A stretch of DNA of 11,170 bases from Pseudomonadota bacterium (GCA_023418705.1 JAEZYZ010000375.1:1-11170), one strand, 5' to 3'; positions 1 to 7,376 are shown, counted from the stretch's first letter. Numbers and translations: made by a program. The notes: generated by a model from the sequence alone, not told the origin.

Positions 1-10
1 GACTCCGATC

Positions 11-34
11 GGGGGCCGACGACGTCGGTCCCCC
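11..34. terminator. GC-rich hairpin, possible terminator
   Basis: GGGGGCCGAC (11-20) pairs with GTCGG (24-28) and CCCCC (30-34), with one bulged T at 29 and a 3-base loop. On the plus strand the stem is followed by a short pyrimidine-rich run (TTCCAATCTTCC) but no real T-tract. It could end a plus-strand gene left of the window or stop leftward era-der transcription. The fold is seen directly; the function is a guess. Confidence 0.3.
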
Positions 35-149
35 TTCCAATCTTCCGACCTTCCTGTGACCAATCTCCGAGCCAGACTCGTCGACACGGCTCGCTGTCTC
101 AGTCGTGAAATCCGTTTTCACCGACGCGAGGTGGGGCCGAAGGGATCCG

Positions 150-170
150 CACCGCGGCAGCTCCCCGGTG
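150..170 (-). terminator. Weak hairpin just after der
   Basis: An inverted repeat, CACCG (150-154) with CGGTG (166-170), extends inward by two G-C pairs if C155 is bulged. It begins about 10 bases after the der stop codon in the direction of der transcription. There is no T-tract on its downstream side, so intrinsic termination is doubtful. It may simply protect the 3' end of the mRNA. Confidence 0.2.
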
Positions 171-179
171 GGCGGTTCG

Positions 180-1505
180 TCACTTCTCTTTTCGGGCGCG
201 CTTTCGGAACACGACCTGCACCGGCACGCACTCGAAACCGAAGCTCTTTCGGATTTGGTTGGCGACGAAGCGCTTGTAGCCCTCCTGGATGTATTCGGGC
301 GCGCTGCTCATGGCGACGAAGACGGGCGGCGCGGTCTGCGCTTGCGTGATGTAGTAGATGCGCGGCGCGCGGCCGTGCGCGGTCGGCGGGGCCCGATGCT
401 GCAACACCTGTTCGAAGAACCGGTTGAGCTCGCCGGTGGGCACGCGGCGGGTAAACTCGTCGGCCGCCTTCGCCACCGTCTGCATCAGGGTGTCGAGGCC
501 GAAGCCGGTCTTGGCGCTGATCGCGACGATCGGCGCCCAGGGCGCGAAATGCAGCGCGTCCCGGGCGTTCTGCTCGGCGGCGCGCCGCTCGGCGCGGCCC
601 AGCAGGTCGGCCTTGTTCAGGCCCACGACCACCGCCCGACCCCGTTCGGTGCACAGGCGCAGCAGCCGGGCGTCCTGTTCGGCGATGCCGCCGGTCACCT
701 CGCACATCAGGACCACCACCTGCGCGCGCCCGACCGCGCGGATGCTGCGCATCACGCTGGCCGCTTCGACGCCCCGCTCGACGCGCGTTTTCCGCCGGAT
801 CCCGGCCGTGTCGACCAGGACGTACTGCCGGTCCCCGTAGCTGAGCCGCGTGTCGACGGGGTCCCGGGTGGTGCCCGGCTCGTCAGCCACCAGCGACCGC
901 TCGCTGCCGATGAGCTTGTTGAAGAGCGAGGACTTTCCGGCGTTGGGGCGCCCGACCAGCGCCACCCGCGGCGCGTCGTCGGTGGCCTCGAGCTCGGCGG
1001 CGGTGGTGAACGGCGGCAGGGCCGCCGTGATGCGCGCCTCGAGGTCCGCGATGCCGCGTCCGTGGAGCGCCGAGATGGGCACGATCTCGTCGACACCCAG
1101 CGCGTAGTGGTCGGCGGCTTCCAGCCGCCTCCGATCATCGTCCGCCTTGTTGGCCACGTAGACCACCGGTTTGCCGCTTCGGCGCAGCAGCTCGACGCTG
1201 TCGCGGTCGGCGCCCGTGGGGGGCCCAGAGGCGTCGAGCACGCACACGACGACGTCGGCTTGTTCGATCGCCGCGCTCACTTGCCGAGCGATGCCCTGTC
1301 CCATCGGGTCTTCGGTGGTCGGATCGAAGCCGCCGGTGTCGATCAGGGTCAGGTCGCGACCGCGCAGGTGGGCGTCGGCGTAGTTGCGGTCCCGGGTCAC
1401 GCCCGGCGCGTCGTGGACGATCGCGAGCTGCTTGCCGGCCAGGCGATTGAACAGGGTGCTCTTGCCCACGTTGGGCCGACCGACGATGGCGACGATGGGG
1501 GTCAC
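180..1505 (-). CDS. der: Ribosome biogenesis GTPase Der (EngA)
   Basis: Der is the tandem-G-domain GTPase that acts in late assembly of the 50S ribosomal subunit in the cytoplasm. The 441-residue product has the complete family layout. G domain 1 carries GRPNVGKS at 9-16, DTGG at 56-59, NKAD at 119-122 and SAL at 145-147. G domain 2 carries GRPNAGKS at 185-192, DTAGIRRK at about 232-239, NKAD at 297-300 and SAK at 330-332. A KH-like C-terminal domain runs from about 355 and ends in the usual basic tail (KRARKEK). Length is close to that of Bacillus Der (about 436). The GTG start at 1505-1503 is chosen because the G1 motif follows at the expected distance and GGAGG lies a few bases upstream. 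The start overlaps the era stop by four bases (GTGA), so translation is probably coupled to era. In the second G domain the usual aspartate of the 'DA' after strand 3 is replaced (MCEVTGG), a mild divergence. Confidence 0.97.
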   Translation of the reverse strand: MTPIVAIVGRPNVGKSTLFNRLAGKQLAIVHDAPGVTRDRNYADAHLRGRDLTLIDTGGFDPTTEDPMGQGIARQVSAAIEQADVVVCVLDASGPPTGADRDSVELLRRSGKPVVYVANKADDDRRRLEAADHYALGVDEIVPISALHGRGIADLEARITAALPPFTTAAELEATDDAPRVALVGRPNAGKSSLFNKLIGSERSLVADEPGTTRDPVDTRLSYGDRQYVLVDTAGIRRKTRVERGVEAASVMRSIRAVGRAQVVVLMCEVTGGIAEQDARLLRLCTERGRAVVVGLNKADLLGRAERRAAEQNARDALHFAPWAPIVAISAKTGFGLDTLMQTVAKAADEFTRRVPTGELNRFFEQVLQHRAPPTAHGRAPRIYYITQAQTAPPVFVAMSSAPEYIQEGYKRFVANQIRKSFGFECVPVQVVFRKRARKEK

Positions 1506-2518
1506 GGTTTCCTCCGGGCCGGCTTCGTGTCGAAGGGCTCGGGCAGCCCCGCCCGCCCGGCGGCCTCGTAGCCCAGCTCGGCCAACTTGCGCGGCGTCTC
1601 TTTCCAGCGCGCCGAGACGCGCACGAACAGCTCCAAGTGCACCTTTTTCCCGGCAAGCTCCTCGATCTTCAAGCGGGCCGCCGTGCCGATGTCGCGGAGG
1701 GTGCTGCCCCCGCGGCCGACGACGATCTTGCGCTGGCCGAGCTTGTCGACGTGGACCGTGGCCTTGATGATCAAGATCTCGGGGGACTCGTTGATTTGAT
1801 CGATCGAGACGGCCACGGCGTGCGGGACCTCCGCGGCGGTCCGCAGCAGCACCTGCTCGCGCACGAACTCGCGAGCGAAGTAGGCGACGGGCTGAGTGGT
1901 GATGGTGTCGGCGTCGTAGCCCGCCGGCCCCTCCGGCAGCTCGGCCGCCAGCGCGTCGAGCACCCGCTCGACCCCGTCGGACCGGATCACGCTGGCCGGC
2001 ACGATCGCTGCGAACGTGCGGCACCGATCGAGGGCCTCCACCAGCGGCAGGAGCAGGCCTTTGTCGCCGACCTGGTCGACCTTGTTGATCACGGCCACGG
2101 CGCGTTGCTCGGGCGCCAGCGTCGACAAGAGCAGGCGATCTTCGGGGTGCAGCAGCGTGTCGGTGCTCGCGGGCTCCGACCCGGCGAGCGCCTGCCGCGT
2201 CTGCAAAGCCTTGAACCGCTGCCGCAACCCGGTGACGTCGGTCATGAAGAGCACCAGGTCGGCCGACCGCGCCGCCTCCAGGGCCGCGGCGTTCATGCGG
2301 CGGCCGAGCTCGGACTTCGGACGGTGCAGTCCGGGCGTGTCGATGAACGCGATTTGTGCGTTCCCGTGCTCGGCGACGCCGAGCAGGGCGTCGCGCGTGG
2401 TCTGCGGCCGGGGCGATACGATGGCCAGATGCTGCCCCAGGGCGGCGTTCAGGAACGTCGACTTGCCGACGTTCGAGCGCCCGAGGATCGCCACGGTTCC
2501 GAATCGATCGATGGTCAC
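1502..2518 (-). CDS. era: GTPase Era
   Basis: Era is an essential GTPase that binds the 3' end of 16S rRNA and checkpoints 30S subunit maturation at the inner membrane and cytoplasm. The 338-residue product shows GRSNVGKS (13-20, with S in place of the usual P), a TTR switch I segment at 40-42, DTPG (60-63), NKVD (145-148) and a G5-like PAS (174-176). The C-terminal KH domain follows, with its GRGG loop at 268-271 and KIEELAGKKVHLELFV at about 284-299. Between G3 and G4 there is an extra stretch of about 25 residues (roughly 100-130) compared with typical Era, so the protein is longer than the usual roughly 300. The GTG start at 2518 sits a normal distance before G1. No ATG is available nearby and the ribosome binding site is weak. 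The reading frame stays open far upstream only because of high GC content. It is the first gene of an era-der operon and diverges from the glycosyltransferase gene. Confidence 0.96.
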   Translation of the reverse strand: MTIDRFGTVAILGRSNVGKSTFLNAALGQHLAIVSPRPQTTRDALLGVAEHGNAQIAFIDTPGLHRPKSELGRRMNAAALEAARSADLVLFMTDVTGLRQRFKALQTRQALAGSEPASTDTLLHPEDRLLLSTLAPEQRAVAVINKVDQVGDKGLLLPLVEALDRCRTFAAIVPASVIRSDGVERVLDALAAELPEGPAGYDADTITTQPVAYFAREFVREQVLLRTAAEVPHAVAVSIDQINESPEILIIKATVHVDKLGQRKIVVGRGGSTLRDIGTAARLKIEELAGKKVHLELFVRVSARWKETPRKLAELGYEAAGRAGLPEPFDTKPARRKP

Positions 2519-2632
2519 CAGCGCTGCCGTCTTTCGGGAAAAGGTCGAAGCTTCGTGCGCGGAAGGGCGCCGGAGCGCGGCCGCTCGGGCCCTCTCGCGC
2601 CGTGGCCGTACTCTGCTAAGGTCCGCGCGGCA
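2519..2632. promoter_or_regulatory. Divergent intergenic region, era / glycosyltransferase
   Basis: These 114 bases separate the leftward era-der operon from the rightward glycosyltransferase gene and must hold promoters for both unless one is read through. On the plus strand TGCTAAGGT (2614-2622) resembles an extended -10 element, but its AAGG also sits about 11 bases before the ATG and may be the ribosome binding site instead. No convincing -35 box is visible for either direction. Confidence 0.35.
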
Positions 2633-5245
2633 ATGATCCGCGACGATTCCGGCCCTTCTGGCGGTGGTTCCGGCTCGGGTGCCGAGCGGCCGGTCGAGGG
2701 CCGGCGCCGGATCGTTGGGGCATGGCTGACCGCCGCCGCCGTCGCCGTGCTGAGCCTGCTCGTGCCCATCGCCAGCAGCGGCATCTGGGATCCCCACGAG
2801 CTCGGCGTCGCCGACCTCTCCCGGCGGATCGCCCTCACGCTGATGGGCGCCGAGGGGTTGTCGCTGTCCGGGGGCAACAACAGCGTCCCGTCGCTGGGCG
2901 AGCTCGGGCGGGGTCAGCTTCCGTTCACGTCGATCGCCACCGGGTTCCGGGTTTTCGGGCTGCACGACTGGGCAGGGCGCCTGCCGCTGGCGCTCTGGGG
3001 GCTTTTGGGCGTCGCCGCGACCTACGCGCTGGTGGCTCGGCTGGTCAGCCGCAAGGCGGCCTGCTTTTCCGCCGTCGCCCTCGCGACGATGCCGCTGTAT
3101 TTCCTGCACGCCCGCACGATGCTCGGCGACGTCGTGACCATGGCGGCGCTCGCCATCGCGGTGGCGGGCCTCGGCGTGGCGGCGCTCGACGACACGCTCG
3201 ACACCAAGGGGCGCACGCTGTGGGGGGCGGCCGGGCTGGTCGGGCTGCTCTCGGGGTTCGGCGCGCGTGGGCTGCTCGTCGGCGTGTGCGTGCCGGCGCT
3301 CGGCGTCGGGCTGTCCTGGGCGCTGCTCCGGCTGAATCGCGAGCGCTTGCCCTTCGGGGCCCGGGATGTCGTGGGGGCGGCGGCGCTCGCGATCGGGCTC
3401 TTGGCGTTGGGCTCCGGGGTCGCCGCGGTGTTGCGCGCGCTGGCCGAGCCGGCGAGGTTCTTCCCGCTCGTGGGGCTCAGCATCGAGTCGCAGCGCCGGC
3501 TGCCGACCTTCGACTTCGTGATCCAGCACCTGGGGCATGGTCTGTTCCCGTGGAGCGCCGTGATCCCGTTCGCGATCGGACGCCTCCTGCGCTCGCCGCC
3601 TGGCGCCTCGGCGTCGTGGATCGACCGCGAGGGCGCCCTGCGCGTGCTCTTGCTCACGGTGGCGGCGGTCTGCTTGGGGGTTCAGGGAGCGCTCGCGCCC
3701 GTGACCGGTCATTTGCCGTTCGCGGCCGTGGCGCCGCTGGCGGCGATCGCCGGCGTCGCCCTGTTCGATCTGGAGCGGGGCGCGAGCGGCTCGCGAGCGT
3801 TCGCGATGACCGTCGCGGCGTTCGCGATCCTGCTCTACCTGGACTTCGAAAACTTTCCGGACAAGGCGTTCGCGGCGTACGCCGTCGATGGCCGCTTCCC
3901 CGACAGCTTCGAGGCGGCCGGCACGCGCTGGATCCGGTACGCGACCTTGGGCTTCATCGGGCTGTTTTTTCTGTCGGTGATGGATCGACAAGCGACCGGC
4001 GATCGCCGCTTCGACCGCGAGGAGTATCTGGCATGGCCGCGCGCCGTGCAGCGGCTCTGGGACGGCAACCTGATGTTCCTGTTGATGGTGCTCGAGTCGC
4101 TGCTGGTCGGGCTCTTCGTCGCCAAGCTCCTCAGCGACTGGCACTTCCACCTGCGTCCGTTCGAGCGTTTGCCGTCCGTCCTGCGCAGCGCCATCGAGGT
4201 CGCTTGGATTGGATTGCCGGTCGCGGTGTTCGTCTTGCCGCTCGCGGCCCTGTTTGCGCGCGACGTTTCGCGCGCGATTTTTTCTCCAAGCTTCGGCTTG
4301 AAGGGCCGGGGCGGGGCGCGCCTCGGGCGGCTCTTGGAAGCCATCGAGCGGCGCGCGCCCGCGATCTCCGCGCGCGGGCCGAGCCGTGGCTCGGGCGCCG
4401 TCCTCGCCGCCGCGGCGTGCGGCCTCGTGCTGAGCCTCGGGTACTACCCGGCGCTGGCGTCCCAGATCTCCCCGAAGCGGATCTTCGAAGCCTACCGGCG
4501 CTTTGCGGCGGGCGGGGAGCGGCTCGCGCTCTTGGGCGTCGCCGGCTCGGCCGCCAGCTACTACACGGGCGGCGAGGCGCCGGCGTTCGACGACGCCAAG
4601 GCCGCCTTCGAGTGGCTGATGCACCCGGAGGAGCGGCGCTGGCTGGCGGCGCGAGCGAGCGATCTGCCCGCCCTCAATGCCCTTTATCGCGAAACGTCTC
4701 GGCCTCGGGCGAACATCCCGGTGCTCGACGCCGGATCGAGCGAAATCTTGCTGATGAGCAATCGCCTCGAGGCCGGCGAGCAGAACCGGAACCCGCTGTC
4801 CAGGCTCGTGGTCGGAGACCCTCCCGAGCCGGATCGCCCGCTCGACGCGAAGCTCGGAGAACAGCTCCGGGCGCTCGGTTGGGAGGTGCGGACTCCCCAA
4901 GGAGAGGTCGTCGACGGGGTGCAGCCGGGGCGGCCGTACGAGTTCGTGATTTACTGGGAGGTGCTCGCATCGATCTCGGGCAGCTGGGACACCTTCATCC
5001 ACATCGACGGTTTCGGTCGCCGCTTCAACGGGGATCACACCACCCTCGAGGGGAAGTACCCGCTCAAGCACTGGCGCCGCGGCGATTTCATCGTCGACGT
5101 GCACCCCATCACGCTGGAGCCGAACTTCACGCCGGGCAGGTACAACGTGTTCTACGGCCTGTATTCGGGGAGCCGTCGTTTGGAAGTAAAGGTGGGACCT
5201 CAGCATGAAAACCGCATCCGCGCCGGAACCTTGCAGGTTCGCTGA
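2633..5245 (+). CDS. GT-C family membrane glycosyltransferase (ArnT/PMT-like)
   Basis: This 870-residue polytopic membrane protein is probably a polyprenyl-phosphate-sugar-dependent glycosyltransferase acting on the periplasmic face of the inner membrane. The first transmembrane helix (about 28-47) is followed by a large loop with WDPHEL at 52-57. Its D53 and E56 match the acidic pair expected in the first external loop of GT-C enzymes. A second family-like segment is HARTMLGD (159-166), which resembles the ART..D motif of family 39/83 enzymes. About 12 to 13 hydrophobic helices can be counted up to about 606. The last 260 residues are soluble and probably periplasmic, ending in a beta-sandwich-like module (about 735-856) containing YEFVIYWEV, WDTFIHIDG and PGRYNVFYGLYSGSRRL. 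Such modules are common at the ends of bacterial glycan-processing membrane proteins. The ATG at 2633 is the first start that precedes the Gly/Ser-rich cytoplasmic tail; AAGG lies about 11 bases upstream. Donor and acceptor cannot be told from sequence. A PilZ gene follows closely. Confidence 0.85.
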   Translation: MIRDDSGPSGGGSGSGAERPVEGRRRIVGAWLTAAAVAVLSLLVPIASSGIWDPHELGVADLSRRIALTLMGAEGLSLSGGNNSVPSLGELGRGQLPFTSIATGFRVFGLHDWAGRLPLALWGLLGVAATYALVARLVSRKAACFSAVALATMPLYFLHARTMLGDVVTMAALAIAVAGLGVAALDDTLDTKGRTLWGAAGLVGLLSGFGARGLLVGVCVPALGVGLSWALLRLNRERLPFGARDVVGAAALAIGLLALGSGVAAVLRALAEPARFFPLVGLSIESQRRLPTFDFVIQHLGHGLFPWSAVIPFAIGRLLRSPPGASASWIDREGALRVLLLTVAAVCLGVQGALAPVTGHLPFAAVAPLAAIAGVALFDLERGASGSRAFAMTVAAFAILLYLDFENFPDKAFAAYAVDGRFPDSFEAAGTRWIRYATLGFIGLFFLSVMDRQATGDRRFDREEYLAWPRAVQRLWDGNLMFLLMVLESLLVGLFVAKLLSDWHFHLRPFERLPSVLRSAIEVAWIGLPVAVFVLPLAALFARDVSRAIFSPSFGLKGRGGARLGRLLEAIERRAPAISARGPSRGSGAVLAAAACGLVLSLGYYPALASQISPKRIFEAYRRFAAGGERLALLGVAGSAASYYTGGEAPAFDDAKAAFEWLMHPEERRWLAARASDLPALNALYRETSRPRANIPVLDAGSSEILLMSNRLEAGEQNRNPLSRLVVGDPPEPDRPLDAKLGEQLRALGWEVRTPQGEVVDGVQPGRPYEFVIYWEVLASISGSWDTFIHIDGFGRRFNGDHTTLEGKYPLKHWRRGDFIVDVHPITLEPNFTPGRYNVFYGLYSGSRRLEVKVGPQHENRIRAGTLQVR

Positions 5246-5259
5246 AGTATTCGCGCGAA
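5226..5259. repeat. Two short inverted repeats at the glycosyltransferase/PilZ junction
   Basis: GAACC (5226-5230) and GGTTC (5236-5240) flank TTGCA at the last codons of the glycosyltransferase gene. A 10-base perfect palindrome, TTCGCGCGAA, lies at 5250-5259 in the 27-base gap before the PilZ gene. Neither is followed by a T-tract, so an intrinsic terminator is unlikely. They might mark a weak mRNA structure or be chance in GC-rich DNA. Confidence 0.3.
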
Positions 5260-5272
5260 AGCGCCGAATTGC

Positions 5273-5701
5273 GTGACTCTCGAGGCGATCGGGAGTAAGC
5301 CCGATTTCGTGAGCGACGATCAGCGCAGTCCTTCGGAGCGGGCTCCAGCGTCCAATCGGCGGAGCGCCGAGCGCATCGACGTGATTTGGTCGGTGGACTG
5401 TGAGACCGAGCAGACGTTCCTCTACGCCTCGATCACCAACATCTCCGAGCTTGGGATTTTCGTGCAGACGCGCGAGCCCCTGGAGCCGGGGACGCGGCTG
5501 ACGCTGCGCTTCAGCCCGCCAGGCGCTCGCGAAGCGTTCGTCCTGACGGGCGTCGTCCAATGGATCAACCCCGTGCTCGCGCTGTCGGTGAGCCCCAATC
5601 CCGGGATGGGGATCCGCTTCGTGGATCTCACCGCCGATGATCGAGAGCGGCTGGTCGACGCCATCCGTACGATCGCGTACGTGCGCGACGCCGCGAACTG
5701 A
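5273..5701 (+). CDS. PilZ-domain protein, probable c-di-GMP receptor
   Basis: This small 142-residue soluble protein is mostly a single PilZ domain, the beta-barrel that binds the second messenger cyclic di-GMP. The two nucleotide-contacting motifs are intact: RxxxR at 30-34 (within RRSAERIDV) and N/DxSxxG at 56-61 (NISELG). The C-terminal strand and helix GMGIRFVDLTADDRERL (111-127) match the subtype that is greatly expanded in myxobacteria. The first 28 residues are polar and probably disordered. Two GTG starts are possible: 5273 (142 residues) and 5309 (130 residues). The second has GGGAG about 13 bases upstream, and both leave the domain whole. It lies 27 bases after the glycosyltransferase gene, so the two are probably co-transcribed and the PilZ protein may adjust glycan transfer or a nearby process in response to c-di-GMP (inference). 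Its stop is one base from the end of the convergent anti-sigma gene. Confidence 0.88.
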   Translation: MTLEAIGSKPDFVSDDQRSPSERAPASNRRSAERIDVIWSVDCETEQTFLYASITNISELGIFVQTREPLEPGTRLTLRFSPPGAREAFVLTGVVQWINPVLALSVSPNPGMGIRFVDLTADDRERLVDAIRTIAYVRDAAN

Positions 5702-5702
5702 A

Positions 5703-6677
5703 TCACGGCTTCGCGCCGGCCTGGCCGCTCGCGGCGGCTTCGCTGCCGCTCAGCGACGCCAGGGCGCCCTCTGCTCGACGGCCGTAGGTGCCGGAGGCGA
5801 GCAGCGCCTGGTACCGCTGGCGCGCCTGATCGAGCTGGCCGAGCGAACGGTAGCACTCGGCCGCGTGCCAGGTGGCGTGCTGCGCGATCGACGGGTGCGT
5901 GGCGCCGAAGCGAGCGGTGACGTCGTCGAAGCGCGGCGCCGCTGCCGCGCAGCCATTGCTCCAGCGCCAAGCTTCGGCGCCTCGCAGCGCCGCCAGGGCG
6001 GCGTCGGGCCCGCCGAGCTTCGCGATGCGATCGAACTGTGAGCGTGCAGCGGCATAGCGCCGAGCTTCGAAATCCTCGAGCGCCGCGTCGAAGCTCGGAC
6101 GCCCGGCGAGCTCGTCCGCGCTCTCTGGCGCGACGTCCGCCGGCGGCGCTGACGCTGCCGCCGCGGGGGCCTTCTCGATCGCTCCTTGCTCGGCGGCGGG
6201 TGGCGCTGCCGGTGGGGGTGACGCGGCGGGCAGGGCGCTCTGCAGCGGCGGCGTGCGCGGGGCTTCGACCTCCGGCTCCGCCGCGCCGCGCGCGCTGAGC
6301 TGCGCTGGATCCCGCTCGCCCGGCCGGGTGCGGAGCAGCAGCAGGCTGCCGCCGATCATCAGCAGGAGCAGCGCCGCCATGCCGAGCTGCGGGCGCATCG
6401 CGTAGGAGGCCGTGATGGAGATCCAGCGCCCCAGGCGTCGCCCGAGGGAGAGGCCAGAGTTGGCCTGCCGCTCGTTGTCCAGGATCCTCGCCTGGAGGCT
6501 GTCGGGCGGCGGGAGCAGCGGGACGCTCCCCACTTCGCGCGTGGCGCGCAGCTCCGAGCTGATACGGCGACAGCGGGTACAATGCTCGGTGTGCCGGAGC
6601 GCCGCGGCTTCGGTCAGAACATCGAGCTCGTCGTAAAGGAGATCGAGCACGACTCGATCGAACTTCTCGCAGTCCAC
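5703..6677 (-). CDS. Membrane anti-sigma factor with zinc finger and TPR-like C-terminal domain
   Basis: The 324-residue product is a single-pass membrane protein. The N-terminal cytoplasmic part carries the zinc-binding anti-sigma signature HxxxCxxC (H29, C33, C36), which in this family clamps an ECF sigma factor. A hydrophobic helix at about 97-115 spans the membrane, and a Pro/Ala-rich linker covers about 128-185. The C-terminal part (about 194-310) has helical repeats that look like two or three TPR units: FDAALEDFEARRYAAARSQF, then WHAAECYRSLGQLDQARQRY. These would lie in the periplasm and might sense envelope state. The gene starts with GTG at 6677, with GGAG seven bases upstream, 24 bases after the sigma gene stop. 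The pair is therefore one operon. The signal and protease that release the sigma factor are not visible. Confidence 0.87.
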   Translation of the reverse strand: MDCEKFDRVVLDLLYDELDVLTEAAALRHTEHCTRCRRISSELRATREVGSVPLLPPPDSLQARILDNERQANSGLSLGRRLGRWISITASYAMRPQLGMAALLLLMIGGSLLLLRTRPGERDPAQLSARGAAEPEVEAPRTPPLQSALPAASPPPAAPPAAEQGAIEKAPAAAASAPPADVAPESADELAGRPSFDAALEDFEARRYAAARSQFDRIAKLGGPDAALAALRGAEAWRWSNGCAAAAPRFDDVTARFGATHPSIAQHATWHAAECYRSLGQLDQARQRYQALLASGTYGRRAEGALASLSGSEAAASGQAGAKP

Positions 6678-6701
6678 GATAAAACTCCGAACCCGTGCGC
6701 C

Positions 6702-7328
6702 TCAGCGCAGGGCTCTAGCGTACTCCTCGAACCCCGCCAGCGCCTGCTGCAAGCGATCGAGGGCGTAGCGCATGCGGCCTTTGACGGTGCTCTCGGCCGC
6801 GCCGGTCAGCTCGGCGATCTCTCTGAACGGGAGCCGCGAAAGCTCGCGCAACAGATACACCTCCCGCAGGTCGTCGGGCAGCGCGTCGATGGCTTCCAGC
6901 GTGCGCCGGCCGACGTCGCTCGAGGCGGGGGCCCCTTGCGGGCGCTCGCTCGTCGGCCCGTCCGCCTGCGGCGCTCCGGCGTGCGGCCTCTCTGGACGCT
7001 CTGGAGGTCGCGCGCGGACAGAGTCGGGAGCCCGCCCGGACGGGTGTCGCCCGAAGCTGGTGCACACGTCCTGCACGATCCCGTAGAGCCAGGTGCAAAA
7101 GCTGGCTTCGTGCTTGAACTTGGCCGCGTCCTGCACCACCCGAAAAAAGACCTCGAGCGACAGGGCTTCGGCGGCGGCAGGATCGCGCACCGTTCGCAGC
7201 ACGAAGTTATAGACGAAGCGGCTATGCCGTTCGACGATCTCGGCGAACGCGCGGGCGTCACCGCGCTGGTATCGCACCATCAGCATTTCGTCCGTCGCGT
7301 CCTGCCGCGCGGCCGTCATCGTCGACAC
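6702..7328 (-). CDS. ECF-type sigma-70 family RNA polymerase sigma factor
   Basis: The product, about 208 residues, has the two domains of an extracytoplasmic-function sigma factor. Region 2 spans about 24-94, including the helix with EVFFRVV and the promoter-melting segment FKHEASFCTWLYGIVQDVC. Region 4 spans about 142-194, with LPDDLREVYLLRELSRLPFREIAE and the helix-turn-helix STVKGRMRYALDRL. They are joined by a long Pro/Arg-rich linker (about 95-140) that is longer than in most ECF factors. The conserved acidic and glutamine residues before EVF (usually DLVQEVF) are changed to ALSLEVF, so core binding may differ slightly. Two starts fit: GTG at 7328 or, more likely, ATG at 7319, which has GAAGGTG six bases upstream and gives 205 residues. 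It is co-transcribed with the anti-sigma gene that follows and presumably held inactive by it. The target regulon is unknown; the divergent secreted-protein operon is an obvious candidate. Confidence 0.9.
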   Translation of the reverse strand: MSTMTAARQDATDEMLMVRYQRGDARAFAEIVERHSRFVYNFVLRTVRDPAAAEALSLEVFFRVVQDAAKFKHEASFCTWLYGIVQDVCTSFGRHPSGRAPDSVRARPPERPERPHAGAPQADGPTSERPQGAPASSDVGRRTLEAIDALPDDLREVYLLRELSRLPFREIAELTGAAESTVKGRMRYALDRLQQALAGFEEYARALR

Positions 7329-7350
7329 CTTCGCTCTCGCGGGGCGGATG

Positions 7351-7376
7351 ATGCTAGCACCGGAGGCAGCCTCCGG
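7351..7376 (-). promoter_or_regulatory. Possible sigma-operon promoter with inverted-repeat operator
   Basis: Reading leftward, a perfect 7-base inverted repeat, CCGGAGG (7360-7366) and CCTCCGG (7370-7376) around a 3-base spacer, lies just upstream of TGCTAGCAT (7359-7351), whose TAGCAT resembles a -10 box. No matching -35 is evident. The repeat would occupy the promoter spacer, where a repressor or activator could bind. Both roles are inferred. Confidence 0.3.

Noticed and set aside
105..1571. Plus-strand open frame of 488 residues opposite der
   Set aside because: Antisense to Der, whose motifs are complete. The product is His/Arg/Gly-rich without any domain.
2722..5208. Plus-strand 828-residue frame overlapping the glycosyltransferase
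   Set aside because: Arg/Ala/Gly-rich out-of-frame shadow with no hydrophobic segments or motifs; the other frame has clear membrane helices.
2519..5560. Very long minus-strand open frame continuing upstream of era across the glycosyltransferase gene (over 1000 residues)
   Set aside because: It is antisense to a well-supported membrane protein; its translation is Arg/Gln/Glu/Pro-rich low complexity typical of mirror frames in GC-rich DNA. Era has its own start at 2518.
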